Assembly (NCBI GenBank): GCA_016508695.1
Contig: VNKQ01000018.1
Location: forward strand, 558,001 to 622,000
DNA: 64,000 bases
Direction of reading: 5' to 3'
From: Hyphodiscus hymeniophilus
Lineage: Eukaryota; Ascomycota; Leotiomycetes; Helotiales; Hyphodiscaceae
In this document: piece after piece, positions 12,510 through 23,589 of the stretch
Position numbering within the stretch: position 1 is the stretch's first letter
How the letters are laid out: the number at the start of each line of letters is the position of its first letter
Notes under the pieces: model-generated
Told to the model about the DNA's origin: nothing
Seen by the model: only the letters and a program-made list of their open reading frames with translations
The model's database searches: none
Translations under genes and position numbers: made by a program

Positions 12510-13978
12510 ATGGCGCATAATTACGTCCTGCAAGTGACTGCAGGCTCGGAATATGATGTCAATACACACAAGATTGTCCCCGTCAACACATCTACGCCTG
12601 TGTCCATAGACTCGGAGCTCATGAGCGTGGATCTGAATGTCAGAGTACAAGTATGGCCCCCTTACCACATCCGCTTAATACTAGAAGAACTCCCAACCCA
12701 GCTCTCCCAACCCATCCTCTCCAAGCAACGACCCACTAACCGAATCCCCAGAACTACAGAGGTCTCCCCCTCGCCTCCCCAAACACCTCGCCCTACTTCT
12801 CCCTGCCCGCGCACTCCAAATCCGGCGATCAATACAGCATCGCCTTCCGATTCACCCCAAAGCAGAGTATAAACGGCAACGACCTCGTCTTTGGAAACGA
12901 TTTCGATCATCCAATTAGAGACCGCCTACCGCCTGGTTTTAGTACAGCGTTGAAGATCGTGAAGTGGGCGGTCGATCCGGGACTCGATGGGGATCCGTAT
13001 GCGGATGAGCCGTATCTCTATGGACCGGCTGCTAGTTCTGTGAACGTGCTCCATGTTGGGGGAAAGGCGACTAAGACCGAGACGGAAGACGCAGAGGCGG
13101 GGTTGGTGTTTAAAGAGGGCGGCGATGAGGAGGGGATGGAACATAGGAGGGAGAAAGGCATACCTGATGGAGAGGCGGCGCGGAAGAAGTTCTTCTTGAA
13201 TGAGGAAAATCGGAAGGGGTGGCAGTGGGAGCAAGGCAGGGGGTATGGGTGTGACTTCTTTAATCCGTATTTGGATTTTAATGGTATGTTACCATCTCTT
13301 TCTGCGTTTGGAGTTGAAATCAAGTATTGGGTCTGAGTTCTGGTGAGGAAAGACTTTCGATTGGGGAAACAATGCACTTCTCCAGGGAGGGTAGCAGGAA
13401 CTCGTAGATCAGATGCTGATACTTTGCACAGAATTCGCGCTGAAACTCCCTGGATTTACCCTCCCAATCATGAAGTACTGGGATGGCCAAGGCCTACGGT
13501 ATGTCTCTTTGCCTTCCCCTTTTCACAATCCCTCCCCACCTCTATCTCCCTCTTGCCACCTCCACCCTTTTTGTTTTGACATTTCGTACCAACCCCTCCC
13601 CGCAGGAAGAAAGAGCAAAAGCGCTCACACACGCTCAGATACGTGCTCAAGAACCGCGCGACAGGCAAAGTTCTCTTCGTTGTCCTCTTTACCCTCTACT
13701 TGAAAGAGGATGTCGACGAGGAAGGCAATATCAAGCCGGGTGTCATGGAACAGGCTAATGTGCCGTTTGAGAAGAGGGATGACGTCGAGGAGACCAAGAG
13801 GAAACATGGGAAGGGCAAAGCATGGGGCTGGTGGGGTGGAGGGGATGGTGCGGGTGAAGGGGATGAGGATGATGAAGAAGAGATCGCGGAAGTAAAAGTC
13901 CCCGGAAAGGCAGCGGAGCAGAACCAGCAGGTGGTTAATGCGAAGGCGGATGAGACGAATGATGATGATGTCGACTGA
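12510..13978 (+). CDS. DUF1769-family fungal protein
   Basis: Exons 12510-12650, 12752-13283, 13432-13498 and 13606-13978 (or 13639-13978). The conserved core is spread over three exons: YSIAFRFTPKQSINGNDLVFG, then GYGCDFFNPYLDFNEFALKL, PGFTLPIMKYWDGQGLR and YVLKNRATGKVLFVVLFTL. These are hallmarks of the fungal DUF1769 family, whose function is unknown. The C-terminus is acidic with a Trp/Gly patch and ends in DETNDDDVD. The last intron has two acceptors 33 bp apart, both in frame. The upstream one (CCCCGCAG, 13605) has the better pyrimidine tract but inserts an 11-residue basic segment; the downstream one (CTCAG, 13638) gives the join GLRYVLKNR expected for the family. Products would be 370 or 359 aa. 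Confidence 0.85.
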
Positions 13979-15764
13979 GTCGATGCTGGCTTGTATGATC
14001 ACGATAGACGACACTTACTTTTCTTTGGCCTCGAATTGGCATATACATAGATCCCAAGGCGTTTTGCAGGCGTATCGCGTCACATATCATGGAAAGTATA
14101 TATGTCTGGTGCCTATGGGTGGCCAGAGCGTCCTGGGTATCTGTAAAATCAACGCCTGGAGATGAGGGCACAAACATACATCTCAAGCATAGATTTTGCA
14201 CTGAATTCTCTACTCTAACTCAACCGCAGAATGTACTGTCAAAACCGGAACCATTGTTTTGTGCTGAAGCGAAGTCGATTTCTGTAGCCGTTCCTAGGGA
14301 GGTGATCCTTTCCCTGGTTATTCTGTGCGAGGAACTCAAAGAAGCTGCTCTGATTTCGTCCTAGCATACGATAGTAAGATGCTGATAGTTTGACCATTCT
14401 ATTAAGTGATGACAAGAAATTCAGTTTATATAGGTTAAACATGTAACTGACTATGTGTTCGCAGTACAGTTATAGTCGCGGTTGCGTTGACACCAGGATA
14501 TTTCAAGCTCACAATCCTTCCATTGTCGTTACCAGATTCATCTGGCAGAAAGATTTGGCTTTCCGCAAAGGTTCCTCACTAGGTATCTTTTCTTGCTGCT
14601 TCGATGGGGCCGATGTTTCGGCAATAATCGTGTGCTGAAAAGTGCCTCTTTCACCTCTCCGAAAGAGTCTCTTTGAGAATGTCTTATGGCGCCGCCTTAT
14701 CTAAGCAGAGATTTTGCCATCAATCTAGCATACTCTAGTCGGTAGAGACGATCAGATCATGGGCTGCTAAATTGGTGACAACAAGTGCTCATTGATCATG
14801 CTGTGCCTGAGGACCAGGACAAGTCACACACCACGCAAGTGTCCCACTGGGGTTGGTTGAAACGAGGCCGCAATAACTTCAGTCTAGTGTCTTGACCTCA
14901 AGGTCTTATCTGTACTTGCCAGTCTTTGACGGACAGGAGGTCATCAGGAAAGATATCGAATGCCGAGTCAGGCCGTCGTTCGTTGCTCCTGAGGCTTCTC
15001 CAAAATGGCCAACTATAGCCTCTCCTCGGTCTCAGAAACTCAGCGTCGGCCAAGGTCAAGAAGTTTAGTAAAGTGAGGGAGGTTGTAATGCGTACGGAGT
15101 ATGAAAGTTTGTTCTGTTTGAGAACGTCGTTGTTTCTGACACAACGGCCAATTTAAGCGAGCTTGCTCCAAACCAGCCAGGCCCGGCGAGCCTCTTGTCC
15201 TCCTTTCGTAGTCACTCATACTTCGCATATCGGCATGGAAACTTGGAAATTTCTCCCACTTTCTTACTGTGGAACTACGGAGGTAAATAATCATCGCCAA
15301 AGCTTTGCATACAATTTTGCCCCCTAGGCTCCAAGCAGAACTCAGTCTATCCTCGCTTCTAGTAGACACTTCAAAGCTACGAAGCGCCCCATGGCTGTTC
15401 ACATCTACCTCAGATGATGTGCGAGGCAGATCCATCACAGCTGCGCATCGAGAATGGTAAGCGACCACTGTATTGTGAAGTCGCTGAAATGTGGTGGAAC
15501 GGTGTAGTTTGGGCTAAATCGACGCTGCAGCCTCCTTGTGTCCGGCAAAGCTTCGTAGCCACGATTCCATGTGGCCGCCTTGGAGTTTCGCTTAATTAAT
15601 ATATCTTAAACAAATAACCACCAGATTTGCTCAAGAGGCCAAGGTATGTCCGGATTGATGTGATCTCCAGGAGTCCTCCTGTGGGGTAAAAGGATGCCTA
15701 AAAGCTTAATAGATCTGCCGGATTCAACCCCGCATTCTCAACGACAGGCAGGGCAAGGAGCTTT

Positions 15765-15771
15765 GGCTAAA
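15765..15771 (+). promoter_or_regulatory. GGCTAAA, candidate XlnR/XYR1 site
   Basis: GGCTAAA lies about 390 bp before the xylanase start codon and matches the consensus for the (hemi)cellulase activator XlnR/XYR1 (GGCTAA/GGCWWW). A GGCTATATAG follows at 15774. Confidence 0.45.
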
Positions 15772-15941
15772 GGGCTATATAGAGCCGCATCCAGGACATA
15801 CGCGAGTAGTGTTTTCCCGTCTAATTCAAACAACCATATAATTCAAGGTGATTCCGTAATTAGAAAACCCTGGAGGATTCGCCGCTGTCCATCTGACCAG
15901 GGCTGATGCTGCTGTTACATTGTGAAGTCGATAGCCTAAAT

Positions 15942-15947
15942 GGCTAA
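15942..15947 (+). promoter_or_regulatory. GGCTAA, second candidate XlnR/XYR1 site
   Basis: GGCTAA lies about 215 bp before the xylanase ATG and is preceded by ATAGCC (15931-15936) on the opposite strand, forming a loose inverted pair as seen in other xylanase promoters. A GTGGGG at 15681-15686 fits the CreA consensus. Confidence 0.45.
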
Positions 15948-16160
15948 TACTTGGGAGCTATACACGTCTGAAATGTTGGAACTATGGAAAGTCCCAGTCA
16001 TCATAAATTGATTCTTGTTTAACCGCTTTGCCTGGCCTTGGAAGCCATTCTATGTACATAAATAACAAAGATCCATCCATAACGAGCGCTTCCAGTCCGA
16101 GCAAACACCAGCCCATCATCTACAACTTCTGGTTTCACTTGTCATAACCCAACCGTAACA

Positions 16161-17249
16161 ATGGGCGTCTTTTCTCAGATCACCCTTCTCTCCGTGGCCG
16201 CTGCTGGAGCCCTAGCAGTCCCGGCCCCCGTGCCTTTGGCTGAAGGGATGCCATCATTCTCACTGCGGAGCGAGAACACCTCCTTGTCCAACCTCATGCG
16301 CCGTGCTGAGAACGTCAATTTCAACCAGGACTACATAGCCAGTGGAGCAGGTGTCACTTACTCTCCGAACGAAGCTACCGGAACCTTCACTGTATCTTAT
16401 AACACGGCCCAGGACTTTGTCGTTGGCCTTGGCTGGCAACCTGGGGACAGCAAGTGAGTGCCGTTCCTTTCCTTCTCTTGTCTTTGGTGCTGTCTACCTA
16501 CTGACTTGCTACAGCCCCATCACGTATAGTGGCAGTTTCTCTGCTTCTGGCGTTGGTTTGTTGTCCGTTTATGGATGGTCCACCAACCCACTTGTCGAGT
16601 GTAAGGGAATCGCCTCCTGCATCTCCCCTCTGCACCTGAACTGCTCACAATGGGAGAATGCTAATTCTCAATGCTCCAGACTATGTCATGGAAGACCCAA
16701 TCGGATACCAAACGGCCGGCACACAAAAAGGTACACTCGTGTCCGACGGCTCCACCTACACCATCTGGGAACATCAGCAAGTCAACCAGCCCTCCATCCA
16801 AGGCACCTCGACCTTCAACCAATACATTTCCATCCGCCAAAGCCCACGCACCAGCGGCACCGTGACGATCGCAAACCACTTCGCCGCATGGGCCGCCGCA
16901 GGTATGAATCTCGGCACCTTGAACTACCAGGTCGTGGCCGTGGAGAGCTGGAGTGGGAGCGGCAAGGGCACGATCACCGTCAGCAAGGGCACGGGTAGTA
17001 CGGGCGGTGGTGGGGGAACACCGACGAGCAGTGCGCCAGGAAAGACTAGCACTCCTCCTCCTGTCGGAGGCTCTGTAAGCGATCCTTTTCCCCATTGACT
17101 GATTGAAATAGAAATGGCCTGCTGATTGTTTGGCACAGTGCTCGGCTTTGTATGGACAATGTGGTGGTGAACAATGGACTGGCCCGACATGTTGCTCGTC
17201 CGGAACTTGCAAGGCTTCCAACGCTTGGTACTCTCAGTGCCTGAGCTAG
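16161..17249 (+). CDS. secreted GH11 endo-1,4-beta-xylanase with CBM1
   Basis: Exons 16161-16453, 16515-16600, 16680-17074 and 17139-17249 give 294 aa. Order: signal peptide (MGVFSQITLLSVAAAGALAV), short propeptide ending near LMRR, GH11 jelly roll (about residues 50-230), a Gly/Ser/Thr/Pro linker, and a fungal cellulose-binding module CBM1 encoded by its own last exon (YGQCGGEQWTGPTCCSSGTC). The catalytic nucleophile is the Glu in NPLVEYYVMED, rebuilt across intron 2; the acid/base is the Glu in VAVESWSGSG. The enzyme cuts internal beta-1,4 bonds in xylan outside the cell. Upstream GGCTAA sites suggest induction by XlnR/XYR1-type activators. The isolated CBM1 exon fits gain of the module by exon addition, but that is inference. 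The gene looks complete. Confidence 0.95.
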
Positions 17250-17706
17250 ACCTCAAGCATTGTTAGTCGTGGGATGAAAAAGGTTGATAGCTTGTGGAAT
17301 TCGAGTCAGGATTGAAGGGGTTATTCAGTGTATATAGTTGATCGAAATAAGCGCCGAAGTACATATATTTGCTACTTGCATGTCTTCAAAAGATGGTTTT
17401 TCGGTCATGCTCGAATTCTTTTGCACACTGCACCAGAGCTAGCACTTGCTTGCTTCGAATATTGAGCCAATCATGCTACCCAAGGTCTGAAGTTTGGACC
17501 ATTTAATGACAAAGACGAACAAGATTAAATGTAGTCTTGAAGGATAATGTCAAGTATGCCGCAGTTTCGGCGGATCTAGGTTGGAGCTGGGAATACATAA
17601 CTGTCCACAAAGCCACATGAGATCCAAGGGCATGCAAGAGATCTCCAAAAATACACTAAATCCAACCTTAAAGCAGTCCCAACGCCTACAGTGGATACTC
17701 ATAAAT
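17250..17706. other. intergenic, convergent 3' ends
   Basis: 457 bp between the xylanase (+) and the AnmK-like gene (-). It contains the 3' UTRs; nothing else recognised. Confidence 0.6.
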
Positions 17707-19201
17707 CTATACGAATTCCTTCTGCTTGACAATCAACTCCCTGACCTCGGGTAGACCCTCCCACCCTCGCCCAGCGCCGCCAAATGCAACACTCTTCTCA
17801 ATGACTTCTCTCCATCTGAGGCCAGGCGCCAGTTTTCCCGTGATAGTGTTTGGTCGCCTTACATCCGCATTCGTAGGGACAGGTAGCGCTCTGCCAAGTA
17901 ATGCTTCCATTGCTTGCATGGCGAAGCCCACGGCTTTCTTTGCATTAGATGGGATGCCAGTCTTGTCGAAAGCTCCAAATACAGCGCCAGGGAATTCGCT
18001 TTCTAAATCAGCAATGAGTTGTGGATTTGACATGCCGCGACCATCAACGACAATATCCGCATGGTTAATGGCATCACGGCCAGGACCATATAGAAGCATT
18101 TGTTGAGCCACACTAGCGGATGTAAAGCGGGTCATAGTTGCGATGGTATCAGCAGGTGTACATCCACGAAAACCGCACATGGTGATGATGCGTTGGGCCA
18201 TGGCATCGCCATAGATTTCTCTTGCTGTGGTTTTGGGCGGTCTTGCTTTCAAGTAGTCATCATGTATGAGAAGCTCTTCAACAACCTCGTGACATATTTG
18301 GCCGTGTAATAATGAGGATACTTGATCTGTTGCTGGGTCATATCCAAACTGTCGAAATGCTGCATCTATCATTGATGTTCCAGGTCCAGTATCCCAATCA
18401 TACATGGCATCTACCCCACCTTTGTTATCTGGGGGTATGAAGCAAACTGTCGTGATGCCCCCAATTGTGATGCATATTTGAAGTCGCGTGGGGTGGTGGA
18501 GGAGCAGTCCAACTAGATATGCGAACAGAGGCGCGCCTTGTCTCCCAACAGCTTGCTCTGCGGTGCGATAATCTGAAACTGTTGTCACTCCCGTCTTCGC
18601 AGAAATCACAGCCCCCTCACCCAAACACATATTCGATCGATGTTGTCCCTTCGGAGGAGTGCCCGTTAAAGTGATCAGTTGTCCTCCAGATCCTATCAGA
18701 TCAATATCATCCACTGTGATGCCATGTCTGTGCGCGAAAATATGTATAGCGTTCGCGAAGGTATGGCCCAGCTCGGCGTCCATCTGGGACATCATACTGG
18801 GAGGGGCAGCATCGTCTCGGAGCATTGAGAGGATATCAGTTCGGATCTTGGAAGGCATAACAACAGAATCATACTGTCGCACTTAGCATGAAACTTGTCT
18901 TTGGAGGAAGACCAGAGGGGAATACCTGGACGATATCAAGACACAATGGTGCTTCTGGTAGTTCTTGCGTAAAACGGCATAATGCGAAGTCGATGTCGTC
19001 CATTGCCGTGCCAGAGGTTACTCCCAAGATCAACAGGTCGAGGCCTGGCTGTTTACTCCCTGCCGATGATGATGGTGAGCTCGCAGTATCGGAAAAGTCG
19101 CCATTGACCTTTGATTGCAGAGCCTCCAGATATTTGTGTCCCACGGGAGTTCTCACCCGCCCTTTGGGAGCTGGAATAAGTCCTTTCATAACCCTCACCA
19201 T
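17707..19201 (-). CDS. anmK: anhydro-N-acetylmuramic acid kinase-like protein (AnmK family)
   Basis: Two exons on the minus strand, 19201-18926 and 18873-17707, flank a 52-bp intron and give 480 aa. The join LDIVQYDSVVMPSKIR matches the usual AnmK layout. An N-terminal extension of about 55 aa precedes LILGVTSGTAMDDIDFAL, the counterpart of the bacterial GxMSGTSMDGID phosphate loop (here Asp replaces the second Gly). Further on come YDWDTGPGTSMIDAAF, the catalytic FDTGPG-type motif with its Asp, and GIPSNAKKAVGFAMQA. Bacterial AnmK phosphorylates and hydrates anhydro-MurNAc during wall recycling; fungi have no peptidoglycan, so the fungal substrate is unknown. The canonical GGGxxNP is GRGMSNP and NIGGIAN is TIGGITT here, so altered specificity is possible. 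The gene has a fungal intron and is divergent from a 2EXR gene. Confidence 0.85.
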
Positions 19202-19872
19202 GGCATACCCGTAATAGGACGGAAGTAGAACAGCTTCATTGAAGTAGAGCTTTGAGGATTGGCATATGGAGAGGGTATGTGAGAAGCAGTTGCCTCATTG
19301 TACAAGTGCAAAGGCCACTCCACTTTAGTCGCCATGTTGGTGGGAGATCTGCGGTCTTGGAGCTGTGGTGCGCTGAGCAGACTTATGGGGAGGTTAGTCA
19401 CCCGATAGGACAGATTAGTCGAATAGCAAACAGTGTGATAAATGGCGTGCGTGCGCAGAGATCTGAGATATGCCCTTCGACGGGAATACCAGAATTTCTT
19501 GGGGCCCGCGTGAGGTGGATAAAAATGCAGAGCGAATACCTACAGTGAAGGGAGAAACAGCCTCTTTGGGGAAAGTTATCCTAGGACAAAGCAAGCCGGC
19601 CTACCTTAACCCAGCCTCTGCTTAGCCGTCGTGGCTCATCAGCGCTGATTGGACCAGCCCCCCTATTTGACCTCGCCCACTACCATTTGCCAATGGACGG
19701 GGAATTTGGGCGTGAGAGAGTCCCAGCCTCGTCTCTATACAGAGAGATCCACCAGATCCGATATATAATCCCCCGGTTTTATAGATCAAAAGGAGAAGGA
19801 GATAGGCCCGTCAACTCACTGATCTTGTCCCAATGAAGTTGCGATACGCCTGAGATCAGACCCATAGGGGCC
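19202..19872. promoter_or_regulatory. divergent promoter region
   Basis: 671 bp between the AnmK-like gene (-) and the 2EXR gene (+). Contains both promoters; a TATATAATCCCC stretch at about 19760 lies about 110 bp before the 2EXR start. No coding signal. Confidence 0.45.
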
Positions 19873-20568
19873 ATGGCGCTTTTGAGAAGACCAACCTCGA
19901 CGTTCACCTGTTTCCCTCGTCTCCCCACCGAACTACGAATCGCAATATGGAAATACTCCCTTCCAGTCCGGATTCTCACCGTTCGAACGATTCCAGCACC
20001 CTGTGCGCACCCATTCGGGAGGCCTGCCTTTGCTGCCATTGACCCTCAACCCGCTCTGCTTTCAGTGAATAGAGAATCGCGAGAGGAAGCGCTCACAACA
20101 TATGTCGTTCTCCACGATCCCTACAGCCCAAGATTCTATTTCAATTCGCTGCGAGACACGATATTTTTCGATGTAGCTTGCCCTAGCTGGATCACTATTC
20201 TGTACGATCTGAACTTCCACCGTCCTTCCTCACCATCTGCCGTGCGCTCTATCGCTCTCCTGAATGACTCCATGAGTGCTGGGCTATTCGCTGCAACCGT
20301 TCTGAGATGTGGGATTCTTGAGGTATTCTTAGTGGCAAGGTACTGGAATGGGATGCCGAATCTTTGGCCTTTGCTTCCGCGGGCTGTGGAGGACAATGGC
20401 ATTGCATTGGACTTGTATGGCGATGGAGATTTGCATAGGCAAATCATTCAGAAACTCGGTGAGGCGAGAGCCGCTCAATATCCTACCATAGGACGGATTC
20501 CAGTCGTGACTGCTGTCCAACGGGATTTCTGGGATATCGAAGGAAGTAGGTTGAGAGGAACATGGTGA
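19873..20568 (+). CDS. 2EXR-domain protein
   Basis: A single-exon frame of 231 aa. The N-terminus, CFPRLPTELRIAIWKYSLPV, followed by LLSVNRESREEAL about 45 residues later, is the fungus-specific 2EXR domain (two ExR-like motifs, F-box-like in outline). Such proteins form large expanded families in Pezizomycotina and have no defined biochemical role. The rest of the protein matches their usual length and hydrophobic pattern. It shares a 671-bp divergent promoter region with the AnmK-like gene. The start codon follows GGGGCC and precedes the domain closely, so I see no reason to move it. Confidence 0.8.
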   Translation: MALLRRPTSTFTCFPRLPTELRIAIWKYSLPVRILTVRTIPAPCAHPFGRPAFAAIDPQPALLSVNRESREEALTTYVVLHDPYSPRFYFNSLRDTIFFDVACPSWITILYDLNFHRPSSPSAVRSIALLNDSMSAGLFAATVLRCGILEVFLVARYWNGMPNLWPLLPRAVEDNGIALDLYGDGDLHRQIIQKLGEARAAQYPTIGRIPVVTAVQRDFWDIEGSRLRGTW

Positions 20569-22158
20569 TGGAGCATTTCCGCGACAACTTTACGTCCCTT
20601 GGGTAGGGATTGTAGAGGTAGCTGTGTCGAAGAGATAGCCGGGTCGGAGGTGCTGGCTTGATTTCACGACCTTGTGAGTTGATTGGATCGACCTTTCGCG
20701 GACGACACGTATCTGTCTATGTTACGATTCTAGCAGAGAACATTTTTGCTGTAGAAAAGATTGGTGGCCAACGATATTTGACATTGACCTTTGATTACCC
20801 GGGTTCACTTTGTATTCCGTATCACTGCGTAGCCATTGGCGAAGGCTCAAATCGATTGCCGAGCAGGAAGTTTGGCAAATCCCTTCTATGGCTGCAAGTC
20901 CATACAGAAGACCAAGAGACCTAGGTTACGACTACCTAATAAAATTCACATCCAAGCGGTCTCGTGATGGAGCCTCGATCCTGCTAGATCGGTATGTGGC
21001 TCAACTTTGCACTGCATCGCTTGTCTCGACAATATCATACATTCCACTACAGGAACTCCTTGGATTGAAATGGGTACCGTCTGTCGAGTCTATCGATCCA
21101 ACAACACCGCTTCACCTACGTCCCATTACCCCTGGGGCTTTGGCTACCCCACTAGCCGAACCCTCAGAGATTCGAACAGCTGTACAGGCTTCTAAGGGAC
21201 GAGGATGTACTGAAAATTAAACCCCTCTGTACCAACAGCACGATACTCAGCCAGAAGAGTATTTTGAGCACATCCGTAGGTCACTGGTTTGAAGTGACGA
21301 CGAAAGTTCGAAGAAGGACCAAGGGATTACTACTTGTCATTTTCAAGTCTGTCCGGTGTTTGTGCAAGATGTCAGTGACGAGTTATCGAGTGAATGAAAT
21401 GGAATCCTAAAGCTCGCTTTCGCTCAATTTGCTCTCGAAATCGAGAAGACAATGCGAATTGGGGAAGGAGGAAGTGATGGATCCACATGGCTAGGGATAA
21501 GTAGATGTGTAAGTAATGAAAAGCAACATTTAACATAGAATTGAGTATTTCGAACAGTTCCATTGAAATACCCTTCTTCAACGGGCCATGGCATACAAGT
21601 ATTATTTGGCATTACGTTACATTCTTTTTCACTACCATGTATCATCCGTGACGTCTTCCGCCAACCTCTCCATGGGACGCCAGCTATGACTGGGTTTTTG
21701 AACACACTATGTAGTCGTTATTCCTCCAGAATATGAGCACTCTCTAAGTTGTCCATGTCAAGATATCTACTGCTGCATCAAGTCAGAGCTGATGGTTGAC
21801 TCAGCCTTTTGAATCGTACATTTACAGACTTCAGAATGCATACGTCAGCCTGTGTCGTCACTCTCATCTCCGGTCCGGGTTCTGGTATTCATCACAGATG
21901 TCGCAGTATCGGGTCACGTATAAGAACGTTCTCATGAACCTCTTCTCGCCAGAACCTACACTGCGGTTGTTGGGCCCATCACAACACACCCTGATGATTC
22001 GGTTCTCTATTTGCTCTCTTCTCTTCGTGGAACCGAGAAAGCCTGAGAATCATGCCTTCCAACTTCGTTGATCAAGGTGGGCAGGAAACCATGGCTCCTA
22101 GAGTCATGTGATTTGAGAGGATGCTGTCCTTTGTAACTGGACATCCATTTCATGATTT
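20569..22158. other. intergenic region
   Basis: 1.6 kb without a supported gene. A 136-codon frame at 20810-21220 (+) and smaller ones lack motifs, conserved joins or a convincing start context. Confidence 0.5.
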
Positions 22159-23373
22159 TCAGAAAGCAACAGCTTCTTGTTGATCTCTCCCCGCTCCGGA
22201 AATAGATTTCTGATACACGGAACGCAAGGCATGAAGCCAGTGATCCATAACGTCACTCACGTGCTCCTCTTCCTGTCCAGTCACGTGAGCTGGCTCTTGT
22301 CTCAGCTTCTGCTGCAACGACTCGTAGGCTTCGATCATGAGGAGAATCTGCAGGCCAGAAGCCCTATTTCCAAGTTCAAGAGGATGCTCTCGATGTAGTA
22401 CTGTCGCCAAGTCATTGGTTAAGAGATCCATAGTGAGCTGCATCCCAATGTCGCTTTCGGGCATCGTCAGATCCAAAATATCGTCATGAATGTTGGAGCC
22501 TTGGATCGGTTTGTGTGCAACCAGATCCGAATATGAAAAGTCGTGTGGAAAGTCGTGTGAGATTGGTGAGCTTGGAGATTTTTCTGAGTCCGAGCCAAGA
22601 AGGGTTTCCGAGTCTGAGGAATTCGTCGAGAAGTGGCTGTCAAAAGACTCTCGAGGAAAGCGACCTGCTAGAGGTCGAGGACTATCCGAACAGCTCTCCA
22701 TCGTGAGATGTCTTGAGGTGCTGGAGGTCTCTGGACTCGTACCATTTGGATAGTCGTTAGCACGGGTATCTGATGAGACGAAGGAGACTGAATCCGTGGT
22801 GATTGGAGGTGTTTTGACCAAGGCTCGAAGACTATCTTGACATTTTACCCTCCTCAATCCATTGCGACGGATGGCGGGTTCCGTAGATTGCGGGCATGGA
22901 GTCGACTCGCGAGATGGCAGTACAGCTTGGTACTGCTGTGCCAGGGCTATTGAGGCATCGATGTCTTGCTGAAGTTTGCATGACTTCTTTTCTAGCTGTC
23001 CAATTCGATGCACAGGAGTCTTTGCTCTGGTCCTCCTAGGCTCTTCAAGCATTAGCTCATATTGAACAAACAAGCTGGTTGGCTCTTTGGGTTGGTACAG
23101 CTTCATTGATGGCTGGCTCGGTGGGGGCAACTGGGGTTCTGGGTGGTCTGAATACACCACGGTCGCATTGCTATTGTTGGGACGCCAAGTCAGAGAAGAT
23201 TGACAATGAAGTGTATCCTGGAGATCTTCACAGGAGAAGAATATCTCTGGGGGAGGTTCCTTCTTCAATCGATTTCGCTCGCGATGAAGCGGCTGGTGAC
23301 CGTTGTCTGCCAGGGTTGAGTTCGCTGGAAAGCAGGGTTGTCTTCCAAGCAAATATGCGATTAGCGACGTCAT
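22159..23373 (-). CDS. unrecognised Ser/Pro-rich protein
   Basis: An open frame on the minus strand with its first in-frame ATG at 23373 (404 aa); the frame runs upstream to about 23469 without another ATG, so a 5' exon may be missing. The first part is Pro/Ser-rich (QLPPPSQPSMKLYQPKEPTS), followed by a short coiled-coil-prone stretch (HRIGQLEKKSCKLQQDIDAS), a low-complexity Ser/Asp region, and an ordered C-terminus (LQILLMIEAYESLQQKLRQE, then HVSDVMDHWLHALRSVYQKS). I do not recognise the family. Length and the structured C-terminal helix favour a real gene, perhaps with a regulatory or structural role; function is not inferable. Confidence 0.6.
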   Translation of the reverse strand: MTSLIAYLLGRQPCFPANSTLADNGHQPLHRERNRLKKEPPPEIFFSCEDLQDTLHCQSSLTWRPNNSNATVVYSDHPEPQLPPPSQPSMKLYQPKEPTSLFVQYELMLEEPRRTRAKTPVHRIGQLEKKSCKLQQDIDASIALAQQYQAVLPSRESTPCPQSTEPAIRRNGLRRVKCQDSLRALVKTPPITTDSVSFVSSDTRANDYPNGTSPETSSTSRHLTMESCSDSPRPLAGRFPRESFDSHFSTNSSDSETLLGSDSEKSPSSPISHDFPHDFSYSDLVAHKPIQGSNIHDDILDLTMPESDIGMQLTMDLLTNDLATVLHREHPLELGNRASGLQILLMIEAYESLQQKLRQEPAHVTGQEEEHVSDVMDHWLHALRSVYQKSISGAGRDQQEAVAF

Positions 23374-23589
23374 CTTGTGAAGTGGACTGTCGTTTTCATT
23401 GTTTGGCTTTGGTATTTTTGGTGTTTGTTCAATTGAAACTTCGAAATTGTTGCCATGAATTGAGCACAAATAGAGTCACCATATCAGCTCTCGGCGGCAT
23501 GAGTTGGTGTTGAGAAGGGATTGCGAGCAGGCAACGCCTTATGGACAATCCGATCGCTCAAACATCAGGCAATCCTTGACCACCTACCG

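Larger units (their letters stand above)
13979..16160. other. long intergenic region
   Basis: 2.2 kb without a supported gene. Short frames (for example 15040-15468 on the minus strand, 142 codons) have no recognisable motif or splice partners. The last 400 bp is the promoter of the xylanase gene. The rest looks like ordinary spacer. Confidence 0.5.

Noticed and set aside
15040..15468. 142-codon frame on the minus strand
   Set aside because: No motif, no splice partner, and low-complexity-free but random-like composition in a long intergenic region.
20810..21220. 136-codon frame after the 2EXR gene
   Set aside because: No domain, no plausible start context and no partner exons.
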